In this document: positions 32,051 to 43,741 of the stretch, in pieces
Position numbering within the stretch: position 1 is the stretch's first letter
How the letters are laid out: each line of letters begins with the position of its first letter
NCBI RefSeq assembly: GCF_958295425.1
Contig: NC_081144.1
Location: 25,886,327-25,950,326 of the forward strand
From: Solea solea
Taxonomy: Eukaryota; Chordata; Actinopteri; Pleuronectiformes; Soleidae
Length of the DNA stretch: 64,000 nt
Reading direction: 5' to 3'
Position numbers and translations under genes: made by a program
Notes under the pieces: model-generated
What the model was told of the DNA's origin: nothing
Seen by the model: only the letters and a program-made list of their open reading frames with translations
Databases searched by the model: none

Positions 32051-32149
32051 CACACACACACACACACACACACATTTGTTCCTGAATATCAGGACAAAAA
32101 CGTCGTATCTTCATCAAATAAAACCTCATTTCTTTTTCGTTAACAAATT

Positions 32150-32450
32150 TTTTTTGTTCGACTCAAATCTCAACTCCAAAGTCGAGTGAAAAAGAATTTA
32201 TTTCACAAAGAAAACGAGACAACGGAGACGAGCACTATTTATACATGAGGGCGGGAACACAGGTGACACTGATGAGGGGCGGGGTTAGCAATCTCAACGG
32301 AGGGAAAATCACACACAGGGAGGAAGTCAGGATGTGAAAAGAGGAGTACAAAATAAAACAGGAAGTGCATGACCAGACTGGACATGAGGGACTTTAAACC
32401 TAAAGACACACCAACATGAACACATGAACACATGAAAGAAAGAATCCTTA
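32150..32450. repeat. Dispersed non-coding repeat
   Basis: Contains cactatttatacatgagggc, acaggtgacactgatgaggg, acaggaagtgcatgaccaga and a doubled atgaacac word. The same general layout is seen in the repeats at 23.35-23.69 kb and 28.96-30.12 kb. No coding. Confidence 0.45.
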
Positions 32451-32489
32451 CAAGCCCAGTGTGAGTGACAATAATCCTCTGTTCCACAT

Positions 32490-32572
32490 CCCTGATCTTG
32501 GAAGGCTGGTTTTCCGCGGACAGACAGTAGGGGGCAGTGGAGACAGCCCCTCGACATTTAACCCTGCTGTCA
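32490..32572. repeat. Dispersed ~80-bp repeat (copy B, inverted)
   Basis: Reverse-complement match to 12466-12550 around gacagtagggggcagtggag. Confidence 0.6.
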
Positions 32573-32702
32573 TCATCCTGTCATCATCATCCTGTCATCA
32601 TGTGTACGTCTCATTAACGCAACTCCAAGACCGTCTGTGATTTCTAGAAAATTAAAAATCCATGGAGTGGCGATGTGTCCAGCGTGAGACTCCACCTTTC
32701 AC

Positions 32703-32756
32703 CCCTGTGAGCTGAGACTGGCACAGCGCCCCCCTGTGGTAGAAGATGGATGGACA
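32703..32756 (+). repeat. Truncated SINE/LINE 3' tail
   Basis: gctgagactggcacagcgcc, then cctgtggtagaagatggatg is the terminal segment also seen at the end of the complete SINE at 50225-50547. It is a 5'-truncated copy of that family. Confidence 0.65.
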
Positions 32757-34190
32757 GAGAAATGTTGCAACAGTGATTCACGGTATCATGTCTCTTCCTC
32801 TTTATTGCTTGTAATCTAAAATAAAAAAATTCAGATCTACCTGAACTTCTCCGGTGCTGCTCAAACATGACACGTTTCTTATTCTTCTGACAAGAACTCA
32901 ACAAATCTAAAATTGTAATCTTGTCACCCACAAGCGCCCTCTGCTGGTGATGCAATGCATCCCTCTTGGCACTCCTTTTAAAACATTTAAAACACAAACG
33001 TGCAGGTGAATAAGATATGACTTATTATTATTATAATGAACAACATTTATGAAGATTAAATGAAACATTGTCACCTGCTTGTAACGGAACACACTCGTCA
33101 CACACTCGTCACTACGGTGAGGGGTTAACCGTCAGAGTCACTGATGGTTCTCGTCGTTTATCGTCGTCAGGTACCGTCGTGTTTCTCGAGCAGAGAACTG
33201 TGTCGCATACAAATGAAGCGGCAAATCTGTGAGTGTGTGAGTGTGTGAGTGTGTTTGTGAGTGTGAGTGTTGGATTAAGCCGTTATTGCCGTGAAAAATC
33301 AATCAAACTATTGATCTGCTGCAGGAATGAGCGATGATGTGCGAGCGCTCTGTCATGAGCGTGTGAAGTTTGTTGTAAGTCGACGTTCACGTTCACGTGT
33401 ATCGATCGATCCGTCAGACGTGAACTGTGACGTCCTCGGTTTCTCTCGCACTGTGGAACGTCGTCACTACATTCAGGAATTACACAAAGCATTCGCCACG
33501 ATTTTGACTTTGTGTTAAAAATGAATGTGTGTGTGTGTGTGGAGACGAGTTTACATTTAAGCCTATGTAATGATACAAAAACACGTCTTCTTACAGTACA
33601 TGTTATATTTGAATTCATTTGTTTTTATTGGGATGATACATTTTAAAAAGAATGAACAGCTGCTTTTTACTAATACATACAACACATGGTGATGTAGCTG
33701 ATGTTTAAATGTATCTGCTGATTGAATAATTCTGTGTTTATCACTCACTGATATAATTGTCTCATGTTTTTTTGTTGATGATTTTGTGTTTTGTTTTTTT
33801 AAACTTAAACAGCAGAAAACTGAACTGAACATGGAATCAACAGTAAGTAGATGTTTCTTTCATTTTAATCCTAATTATTTGTATTTGACCATATTTATAT
33901 GTCATTGTTTGTAACACATGTAAATATCCTTCATGTAAAGAAATAAAGGTTTTATCTGAAATGAAAGTTGATGTGATACAGATCTAACCTGTGTGCAGCT
34001 TTATATCCACATATATCTTTACAACTGAATTTTGGCAGTGGATTTTCTCCATTATTATCTTTTTGGACGCGGGTCATCGGTTCATCTCTGACCAGACAAA
34101 CACCTGGATCACCTGGACAACACCTGTCCCTGCTGTTTCTGTACGTCACCTTTGATCACGACTGTTTTTCATTCATCAGAAAATAGCCAG
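32757..34190. other. No gene seen
   Basis: No coding region is supported. A (GTGA)-type run lies at about 33228-33268 and a short (GT)n at about 33527-33541. Otherwise unique-looking sequence. Confidence 0.4.
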
Positions 34191-34228
34191 GTGATGAAGA
34201 TGATGATGATGATGATGATGATGATGAA
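34191..34228. repeat. (GAT)n microsatellite
   Basis: About ten gatgat units. Further (CA)n arrays lie at 34366-34406 and 34514-34566. Confidence 0.92.
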
Positions 34229-34363
34229 TGAGAGCTGGCTGCACGACGAGATTTAGAATCAGCTGATTAGACCATAGACCATGAAAGTAGATGAAACAGT
34301 AAATGGTTTGAGCTTTAATGGGAAAAAAAACAGGAAAGAAGAAAGAGGGGAGACGTTTGATTG

Positions 34364-34396
<33 letters not shown>

Positions 34397-34510
34397 CACA
34401 CACACAATTCATGAAGGTAGTATATGAGTGCTGCCATGCCAGAGAACGGTCATTACAGTGAGATTAGATTCTCATCCCCTGTGAAATAGACTATTTCCAA
34501 CACGGCAGCT

Positions 34511-34567
<57 letters not shown>

Positions 34568-34903
34568 GTTCAGTGTTTATGGCAGAAACACACACACACT
34601 CTGCTGATGTAGACGGTTTACGGCAGCGGTCACACACCTGTCACCCCTGGTGGAGGGTGAGTGAAGTGCAGCTGCGGTCGAACAATGTTGCCCTCGACAA
34701 GTCATTATATGCTGCAGAGTGTAGATGCCCCGCCTCCAAATCATTCCCCGCCCTAAACAGACATGAGTCCTTGAAAGTGCTTGAATGTTGTGCAGTAAAG
34801 AAGTGAAGCTGATATTTAGGTAAATGTCTCCCTTGTTTGTGACGACGCCACCTACTGTTTGATGCCCTGAGTCGCTTGATGTACGTAGACGAGGTCTCGA
34901 GTC

Positions 34904-35213
34904 TTAAAGGTGACATCGAATGCTTGTATCGCACATATATGTTAACGAGAGTAGTTCTTCTTCTTCTGCGGTTGAATGTATGCACCAGGAGGCGCTACAG
35001 TGGTGAGAGGAGTGGTGAGGTTTACTGATGACAACATCAACATACGGAAGTGCCGATCTGCTTCGCAGAGCCATGGAAAACAATAAAAGCCTATCTTCTC
35101 AGCAGTGGCTGAAGTGTTGTTCTGAAACTTTAGGGTTTCATAAACGAGGTAATGACGCAGATACACACACAAACGCAGCGTTAATTGGAGCTTCTGGTCT
35201 ATGTCCCCTTTAA
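34904..35213. mobile_element. MITE with TTAA target and aggtgacat ends
   Basis: The left end is ttaa + aggtgacatcgaatgcttg and the right end is atgtcccct + ttaa, so short inverted repeats (agg(t/g)gacat) are bordered by TTAA on both sides. TTAA duplication is typical of piggyBac-type or related elements. The interior segment agagtagttcttcttcttct and gcggttgaatgta also occurs at 62662-62699, within the related copy at 61.5 kb. No coding. Confidence 0.6.
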
Positions 35214-36506
35214 CCTTCAAAGAGAGAGAACATGACAAAGAGAAATCTCTGTCTCACCGAAGACAAGGAGGACTGACTTTGAGGACAATCACTTGTCCAG
35301 ATGCAGAGCTGCTGTACATCAATAAAAGAGGACGCCATCATGGACCGTTACAAGTTGTCCTCCCGTCTGAAGCTGAGTCAGCATGTTCTGTCCTTGAAAT
35401 TGAGGGAATTAGACCTGGAAAGTCTTGAAAGGTGTGGGAACCCTGATTACGATAGGGGTTAAATAATAATCAGTTACTCGTGGTCCTCTAGAACAACAGG
35501 CTATGACCAAGAAGAAAAGAATTGTTTGTGTGATCAGAGGGTTGCCAGTGCAAATCCCAGGATGGGACACCCGCGTTCACTGCTGGTGTGTTCACAAGAA
35601 CAACTTCTCATCCTGGTCATTAAAATGTTGCTAAAACAACATGTTTGTTTAGCTGTTATTGTCCGGGAACATGAATATGAACATGATGAAGAAGGTACAG
35701 ACAGTGTTTTTATTAGCCGAGTTTGCACATGAACAGACTTGTAATGTATCGCTCTATCACTAATATCATCTGCTGTAATAGCAAATAAAATCAATGTCTG
35801 TTTCCCCGGCCTTTAAATGTGTGTATGAAGACTTCTACGTTTCCCTTTGAGAGTAAATAAATGGCTGTTTACTCAAAGTGTCACATCAATAACAGCCATT
35901 TTCATAAACATTATCCATAATTCACATTTAAGCTCACACAGGAGGCGCAGATTCCTCAACTTCAAAGCCGTTTCTTTCTCTCCGCTCGTTATTGTATTCA
36001 AATGATGACAATACACGTGTTTACCGTCCCTCTGTGATGCATGGGATTTATTTTGGCGGGATGAGATTGTGATTCACAAAGAGCTCGACTCGTGTTTGTT
36101 GGAGAGAGGTTTTTGTGAAGCTTATGACTGCGATCCGTCCTCATTAGAGCGACGGGAAGAAGAACACAACCAATTTCCTGCCTGAGAAAAAGCACGTTTT
36201 ATATTCACCGCGTTTAAACAGAGCGAGCGCTGGAACAGGAGCACACGCTCTTCACTCACACAGGTAACACAGCAATGTCATAACACCCTCGCCCTTGTAG
36301 TCATGGTGTCTAAAGACTTGTGCCTGGTGAACCTCCGTGGAGCAAATCTGAACTGAACACATTACTAAGATATTGTGGACTTAATCATGCGGCTTCTTTG
36401 CGAGTGTATAACATCGACCTGGGATGGTTCCGATTTTTACGTCCAGAAAAACACAGCAACAATCTGTTTGAGGTTAAACTTCATTGTCAAGCAAATAAAA
36501 AAAGTT

Positions 36507-36545
<39 letters not shown>

Positions 36546-36985
36546 CCCTTCCCATTGTCTGTAAATCCATGGACAAATGAGTTTGGAGGAAGGAGCTCAC
36601 CATGGCTTTACTCTGCTCACGGCTCCTGATATCAGCACAGACACAGACACATGAGGTGGGATTGTTGGATTACATCGGTGTAACATATCTGTCTCCACAC
36701 ATGATAGAGAGATAAACTTATTTAAATCGGTCGAATGTCTGTGTTCAAATCAGACAATGAAGGAACATTCGTCCAGTGACCCTCACATGACCTCGATTGA
36801 GATGTTCCCTAATCACCCAGTGGCAGCCAATGGGTGGCGCCATCACTGGCCTTTTTATATCACAGAAATGCAATCAGCTGTTATCTTCCAAATCCACGCA
36901 TCTATCTATAAATGCAATGTCTGTCAGTTTGTCTGTTAGTCACACAGTTGTCCAACTGTTCTCTTTGACAGGTGACTCACTGAGG
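35214..36985. other. No gene seen
   Basis: No coding region is supported. (CA)n at about 36510-36545. At about 35535-35560 ggttgccagtgcaaatccca resembles a decayed tRNA-type B box of a SINE. The 35990-36240 stretch is non-repetitive and might be conserved non-coding sequence. Confidence 0.4.
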
Positions 36986-37011
36986 GCCAGAGATGGGAGG
37001 AAGTCACACAT

Positions 37012-37280
37012 ATACAAGTCTCAAGTCTTAACCTTCAAGTCTCAGGTCTTAACCATCAAGTATCAGGTCTTACCCTTCAAGTCTCAGGTCTTAACCCTTC
37101 AAGTCTCAGGGCTTAACCTTCAAGTCTCATTGCTTACTCTTCAAGTCTCAGGTCTTAACCTTCAAGTCTCAAGTCTTAACCTTCAAGTCTCAAGTCTTAA
37201 CCTTCAAGTCTTGAGTCTTAACCTTCTAGTCTCAGGTCTTACCCTTCAAGTATCAGGTCTTAACCTTCAAGTGTCAAGCA
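37012..37280 (+). repeat. 21-bp minisatellite, ~13 copies
   Basis: The unit ttcaagtctcaggtcttaac(c) varies at a few positions. The 21-bp period holds a frame open and gives a spurious VSGLNLQ repeat protein. Confidence 0.92.
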
Positions 37281-38040
37281 AGTACAATGTCAAAGTTCAG
37301 TTGTATGAATATTGAAAATGATTTCCCAGATATTCCACATTTGAAATATGCTTTAAACGTAATTTTTATCAGTAACAGAAAGACTGTACCATGATTCATG
37401 GTCGATTACGACTGAATGGTTTATAAAGCAGAAGATAGAATTAACATCAATACAATGAAAATAAACCAAACTACAGAGCTTCAAATGTAAAGAACACTGA
37501 CATTAGACCACATTTCACACACTTCTCATCAGCAGCTTATGAAAAACTAATTTCAACACAGACATGATTAGACAAAGCAGTTTGTCATTAACCTTCGTTG
37601 TCTCCACATTAAACGCTCACTTGGATAATTACGTGGCAGCGTCAGTCATGTGTTTGACAGTGATTAATACTCGCTGTTTACGTTACATTGTATGGATCTG
37701 ATGAGATAAATTGGTGTCGGCCGTCGTCAGAGGCGGGACTGAGCGGCTCGTACCTGTGATGATTCCATGTCTTTCTCGCCTCCGTGACTTTCGACTTGAA
37801 ATTAATCACTGTCAGGAAAGAGGTTTACAGAAATATCCAAGGTCAAAAGGCTCTAAGCTCCTCTTAAACCTTTAAGCTCTGAGCTTTGATGTTTGGAATG
37901 AAAAATGTATCAATTGTTTCTGCAGAGGTTAAAAAAAGGCATTTCACAGAAAACGAATGAATGATGAATGACGTTAGTTGTAGGTGTGGGAAACAGAGGG
38001 AAACTCGTGATGTGATGCGTGATCAATGGTCCAATGGTCC

Positions 38041-38090
38041 ATATATATATATATACATGTATATATATATATACACATACATATATATAT

Positions 38091-38122
<32 letters not shown>

Positions 38123-38190
38123 ATACATATATATATATACACATACATATATATATATACACATACATATATATATATGTATATATGAAA
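38041..38190. repeat. ATAC/AT microsatellite cluster
   Basis: Interrupted (AT)n with acatac steps. A (GAT)n run follows at 38283-38311. It explains the Tyr/Ile-rich frames on both strands. Confidence 0.93.
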
Positions 38191-38311
38191 AACAACTGAG
38201 ATCAGATTGATATTTCTGTGATTGAGAAAAGAATAAAGTCAGTGATGACACTGAGAACGAGACCTGAAAGCACCATAAAAACTGATGATGATGATGATGA
38301 TGATGATGATA

Positions 38312-40370
38312 ATGATGGCGTTTGGGACGAAGGATCTGGTAAAGGTTTGTGTGAATTCATGAGAGCAAAAGTATCAGGTTATCAGCTTTATCAAAAAAAA
38401 AGTTTTAAAGCAGAACTTTTGCAAGTCTAATGCTTTTTCTCCTTTTTCTCTACAGAGCTCCCCCTACAGTTTAGGGGGAGAAAATATTTTTATGATACCA
38501 CCGTAAACATCCGACCATCTTCTGCGTCTTTATCCTCACTGATGTAAAAACTCACGGCAGATGTTTCCTCGCTCGCTCAGTCAGACAGTCGTGCCCTCTT
38601 TCTCGCTTCTGCCAAATAAAAATGCTGCGACACCAAAGACATTTTGAATGTTTTAATCCTGAGAAAGCACAGACGAGACGATCCAGATAAGACTCCAGGG
38701 AACAGTGTGATGATGAGGAAGTCAATCTTTTTAAATTTGCTACAAATGTGCACTTGTTCTCACAGACGAACAATTTTTGGCTTCTTGAAGTTCATTTTAC
38801 ATGAGTCAGGGAAATAAATGTGTGGAGTGAAGCTGCTCTGCTTGTTGTTGACTTAAATTGCCTCGAAACCCAAACACAAAAAAACCATGTTCCACTCAAA
38901 GACTAAAACATCTATTTTTATTCCTTTAACGGGTACAAGTCGTTGCTATGTCGTCCTGAAAAGAGCAGTTTTCTTAGCGTAAATGAGCGTTTCATGTTTG
39001 AAAGAGTAACATGTCTGCACGTTCAAATGAACATTCATCATTAATAAGGATTCACTTTAATCCAGACAGTCACCATTTTTATGTGTGTAAACAAATATCA
39101 AACTAATAAAAATAAAGATGTGTTTATTGTAATTCCACAGACATTCACACACATTCAGTGAACATAAAGAACAAATAAGACTGAAGTTTAAAATAAAAAG
39201 CGACCTTTAAAATAATTATTATTGCTTATATCTCATGATCGTAAGCAGAGGGTTAGTTAATTTTATTATATTTCATATTAAATAATTATTAATTATTATT
39301 TATTTATTTTTGTTTACAATGTGTAAAAATGTGTATTATTATATGTATTTTCTTAAAATACTTCACATTTAGTCGCACACGTTGTTCTGCTTTGTTGTTT
39401 ATGAATTATATTTATACGTTTTTTGAAACTAAAACATCAAGCAAACACATGTTATGTTTATCCTGCTTCCTTAATAATAAGTGTGAATACTAATCATCAT
39501 TTTAATAAACAACTTGAAACCCACACACACATCATCATACAAACAAAAACACAGTAAAGAACCAATTTAAACTGAACTAAAGTTAAATAAGTGCTAACCC
39601 TTCAGTAACATGTAACATCTTATTCCTGTACATTTATGTTTTATTTTATTATCATTTTTAACTCATCACCCAAACTGTTTCATAGTTTCTTAGCATGTTT
39701 ACGCTGTGATGTATAAATATCAAGTTGTGTTTTATCCTGGACGTCGTGTCCGACCCATGCAGATTATACTTGTTACTCTAATTAGTTGTGTTGTTGTTTA
39801 CGTGTTTGTTCATGTAAACAGGCAGTGGTAACATATTGTCTTACTAAAGTCTGTCCAACAGCCGATCACCTGATCACCTCAGACTCAGGTGACACCGGTG
39901 CCCGGCTCTCCGCGGCGCCTGGTGAACCTCTCGTCCTGGCAGTAACTGAGACGCTGACGGTGATTAACGCTTCTTTTCCTGCGCGTACATTTTGATCCTT
40001 CCTGTGTCGATTCATTTCCGTCATGTTATCCTGTATAAACACGTCGTTGACACGGGTGAAACCAAAGAAGCCTTGTCGGCCAAAGGATTCACTATTTATT
40101 AACCAGAAACAGACTGAAATGTCGAGACAAGAGGAACAAATGTAAGGCTAATGTTAGCAGGACTTAATCTGTAGAAATTACAGAATTTAGAATTCTTATT
40201 CAAACAGAACTAGAATTCTAACACAAGTCAAAATCTAAGATCCAGAATTCTGAGGGTTTTCTTCTCAAAAACGAGATTTAATCTAAATTTGGACTTTGGT
40301 TGTTTTTAAAATTTTAGAAATAAATTTGACATCAATGACAAACTTGATTTATATTAAGTGTTTAGGACAG
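38312..40370. other. No gene seen
   Basis: AT-rich, non-repetitive sequence, particularly 39080-39680. No coding region or element is recognised. Confidence 0.4.
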
Positions 40371-40373
40371 TCG

Positions 40374-40407
40374 GTTTATTCTGTTGTTTTAAAACAACAG
40401 AATAAAC
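40374..40407. repeat. 34-bp perfect palindrome
   Basis: The half-site gtttattctgttgtttt is followed immediately by its exact reverse complement (centre 40390/40391). Each strand carries AATAAA within it. It lies just beyond the 3' end of the minus-strand LINE that follows. Confidence 0.9.
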
Positions 40408-40429
40408 TGTAGCTAATAACATAATATAA

Positions 40430-42545
40430 AAGGGACGCCCTGTGCCCTCGTAGACTAGTCCGCGCCACAGGAGTCGATCGGAGGCGGCATCTTCCTAGTT
40501 TTCCACTGGAATGCTGAGGCTCTTCAGTGTTGCCTTGAGGTAGTCTTTGTAGTGGAGCTTGGGATTTCCAACTTGCCTTGTACCCTCTGCTAGTTCCCCA
40601 TACAGCAGAATTTTGGGTATGTGTTTGTCGGACATGTCCTGCCCATCTTGCTTGGGCCTTCTCCGAGAGGATATGTGATCCTGCCACTGGATTCTCATCA
40701 GTCTGCGTAAACATGTTGTGCGGAAGTGGTTCAGGTGTCTGCTGTAAACCGTCCAAGTATCACAGGCATAGAGGAGAGTGGTGACAACTACTGCCTGATA
40801 CACCTTAAGCTTTTTACTGAGATCGATCCCGCTACGTTCCCAGACATTCCGTCCTAGTCTACCAAAGGCACTGCTGGCTTTGGCAATTCTGCCGTTCACT
40901 TCCTCGTCTATGTTCGCCTGACGTGACAAGGTGCTGCCTAGGTATATGAACTTGTCTACCGTGTTCAAGGCTTGGCCATGTACAGTGATACTGGGCTCCT
41001 TATACGGCTTGCCAGGACGCGGTTGGAACATGACTTTGGTCTTCTTGGTGCTGATGGTGAGGCCGAAGTTATCACAAGACGCAGAGAACCTGTCGGTTAA
41101 TGACTGCGTTTTCTGTTCACTTGCAGTGTTGAGAGCACAGTCTTCAGCAAAGAGGAAGTATTTGATGACTGTCTGCTTCACCTTAGTTAGTGCAAGCAAT
41201 CGCCGTTTGTTGAACAGCTTCCTATCTGTTCTATACCTGATATATTATACCATATTCCTTCGTCACTGTCTTGGATGGTGTCAGTGAGCATGGCTGTGAA
41301 GACAATACTAAAGAGTGACACACCCTTACTTTACACCGTTTGTCACTGAGAAGGCTGCAGATGTTTGGACATGGGCTGTCATGCCTTCATGGAACTGGCG
41401 TATCATTGAAGTGAAATGGTCAAGACATCCAAACCTAGCCATGATTCTCCATAGGCCATCTCTACTCACGGTGTCAAAGGTTTTTGTGAGATCAATGAAG
41501 GTGGTATAAAGGTCCCTGTGTTGTTCTTGAGATTTCTCTTGTAGTTGTCTTGCTGCAAAGACCATGTCGACTGTGCCTCTGCCAGCAAGGACGCCACACT
41601 GGCTGTCAGAAAGATGTCCTTTTTCAAGGTGCTTAGTAAGTCGGTTGAGAAGAATTATTGCTAGGATTTTGCAGGCTATTGACAGGAGTGAGATTCCCTT
41701 TCGATTGGCGGTTCCCTTTCCTTTTGTAGATGTGTATGATAGAGGCATCTTTGAAGTCCTGGGGAATGGCACCTTTCTCCCACATGGACTGGAAGATGTC
41801 TGTTCTGGGTGAGTACATGTCCTCCAGACTTGTATACCTCAGCTGGTATGCCATCGAGGCCAGGTGCTTTTCCACTAGTCATCTGGCTGATGGCCTTCTG
41901 AGTCTCGCAGGTGGAGGGTAGTGCGTCTAGCTCTTGGTTGACTGGAATCTGTGGTAGACGAATGGCTTCGGTCTTGATGGTAGATGGACGATTTAATACA
42001 GCTTCAAAGTGTTCTACCCATCGCTCCAAGATCTGTGATCTGTGATCTGTGAAGGTCTGTGATGAGTGTTGTCCCATCAGCACTGAGAAGGGGAGATGAG
42101 CTGGAGGGCTGAGGTCCATAGAGGGCTCTTATTGCGTTGAAAAAACGCTTAGAGTCTTTCTTGTCTGCCAAGGCTTTATGTCCTGTCTGTCCTTCCTCCA
42201 GGTGATAACAAAATCAATCAGGTGCCAGTGTTTGGAGCGTGGATGCATCCAGGATGTTCTTTTACGCATGGGTAGGCGAAAGAGGGTGTTGGTGATGAGG
42301 AGATCATGCATGGTGTCTAGCTTCAGGAGCAGCAGTCCATTGCTGTTGCACTTCCCCACGCCATGGTGCCCCATGGTGCTGTTCCATGTTTGTTAGTCTT
42401 TCCCTACTCTAGCGTTGAGGTCGCAAAGGATAATGACTTTCTCTGCCTTTGGGATAGCTGAGATGAGGCGGTCCAGCTCCTCATAGAACTTGTCTTTTGC
42501 TTCCTGAGGGTTGGTCATCTTGGGTACATACACACTGATTATTGT
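40430..42545 (-). pseudogene. RTE-like LINE, endonuclease-RT fragment, broken
   Basis: Reading the minus strand from 42545: SVYVPKMTNPQEAKDKFYEE, then VIILCDLNARVGKD (endonuclease GDFNARVG box, here CDLNARVG), GVGKCNSNGLLLLKL and SWMHPRSKHWHLIDFVI (conserved endonuclease end). Later come KAPGLDGIPAEVYKSGG, TFIDLTKTFDTVSRDGLWRI (RT motif A), KYFLFAEDCALNT (motif C, normally FADD) and the thumb KIYLGSTLS-like FIYLGSTLSRQANIDEEVNG, RLGRNVWERSGI and LLYACDTWTVY. Several frame changes and the FAED replacement show it is inactive. Clade naming (RTE-like) is from memory of the motifs and not certain. Confidence 0.78.
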
Positions 42546-42597
42546 CCCAAGGACTTTTATAATGACTTTTATAAACACACAAACATCCTCACAGCCT

Positions 42598-42895
42598 CCT
42601 GTTGACATCACTGCTGCTGCTGTTACTGCTGCTGTAACTGCTGCTGTTACTGCTGCTGTAGCTGCTGCTATTACTGCTGCTGTTACTCTTGCTGTAGCTG
42701 CTGCTGTTACTGCTGCTGTACCTGCTGCTGCTGTGATTGCTGCTGTTACTGCTGCTGTAGCTGCTGCTGTAGCTGCTGCTGTTACTGCTGCTGTAGCTGC
42801 TGCTGTAGCTGCTGCTGTTACTGCTGCTGTAACTGCTGCTGCTGTGATTGCTGCTGTTACTGCTGCTGCTGTTACTGCTGCTGTAATTGCTGCTG
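42598..42895. repeat. 12-bp GCTGCTGTTACT minisatellite
   Basis: About 300 bp of gctgctg(t/c)tactgctgctgta-type repeats with occasional 15-bp units (gctgctgctgtgatt). Both strands stay open and give Ala-Ala-Val-Thr repeats. It abuts the upstream (5') end of the minus-strand LINE endonuclease fragment. Confidence 0.93.
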
Positions 42896-43379
42896 CACAG
42901 ATGCCTTCACTCTTTCTCATTTGACTGAAACGGTTGTTTTCTTGTATCTACATATTCATACAGTAAAGTATTGATCTATGGGGACGTCACAGCAGATGTT
43001 CCTGTTCCTCTGTTATAAACTCATCCATGATTTACATGAAAAAACAACAAAAAACGCTGCAGCGACAATCGATTTAGCGAGGAACCAGGTGCCAACAACC
43101 TCCAGGGCAGATTTAAATCTGTGTATGTGGCTCCGCCTCTCTGAGATTTCATTTTCCCTCTCAGTTTGGATGAAAATCACATGAGACACTTTGTCAGTCC
43201 TGTCCCACCATCCAGACAGGAATAGGTTAATTACTCACAGTTAAAGGTCCAGTGTGTAAGAACTAGTGACACCTAATGGTGAGAATGCAGATTGTAATTC
43301 ACCGCTCTTTCCCCAGCGGTGTCACAACTGTGTGTGTCGGTTTGTTTCTTTTCTTCTTCTTATGAATGAATGAATGAGT

Positions 43380-43418
<39 letters not shown>

Positions 43419-43495
43419 AGGTGTTTGTCAGTGCGAGGACTCCATTGGTCCACTGCCACTGTCCTGCTTGCTGATTGGTTGCTGCTATGATGACA
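42896..43495. other. Non-coding stretch with MITE-like block
   Basis: At 43248 taaaggtccagtgtgtaaga begins a common fish non-coding repeat; the reverse-complement word cacacactggacctttt occurs twice at about 56717 and 56816. (GT)n lies at about 43381-43414. No gene. Confidence 0.5.
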
Positions 43496-43695
43496 TAGAA
43501 TAGAATAGAATAGAATAGAAATACTTTATTCATCCCCAAGGGGAAATTGTTTTAACAAAGCAGCAATACAAACAATATTATAAACATAAAATGTAAAATG
43601 TGCAACAGTAAGAAAAGAAAAAAGTGCAATAATAAAGGAGTGGCATAATGGAGTGCAATGTCATACTGTAGAAAATGTGCATTGTGCAAATGAGC

Positions 43696-43697
<2 letters not shown>

Positions 43698-43735
<38 letters not shown>
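43698..43735. repeat. T38 homopolymer (A38 on L2 sense strand)
   Basis: An uninterrupted run between the L2 stop codon and its 3' UTR. Confidence 0.95.
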
Positions 43736-43736
<1 letters not shown>

Positions 43737-43741
43737 TACTA

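Noticed and set aside
42393..42924. Ala/Val/Thr-rich proteins on both strands
   Set aside because: Explained by the 12-bp GCTGCTGTTACT repeat; only the last third of the minus frame (MTNPQEAKDKFYEE) is genuine LINE sequence.
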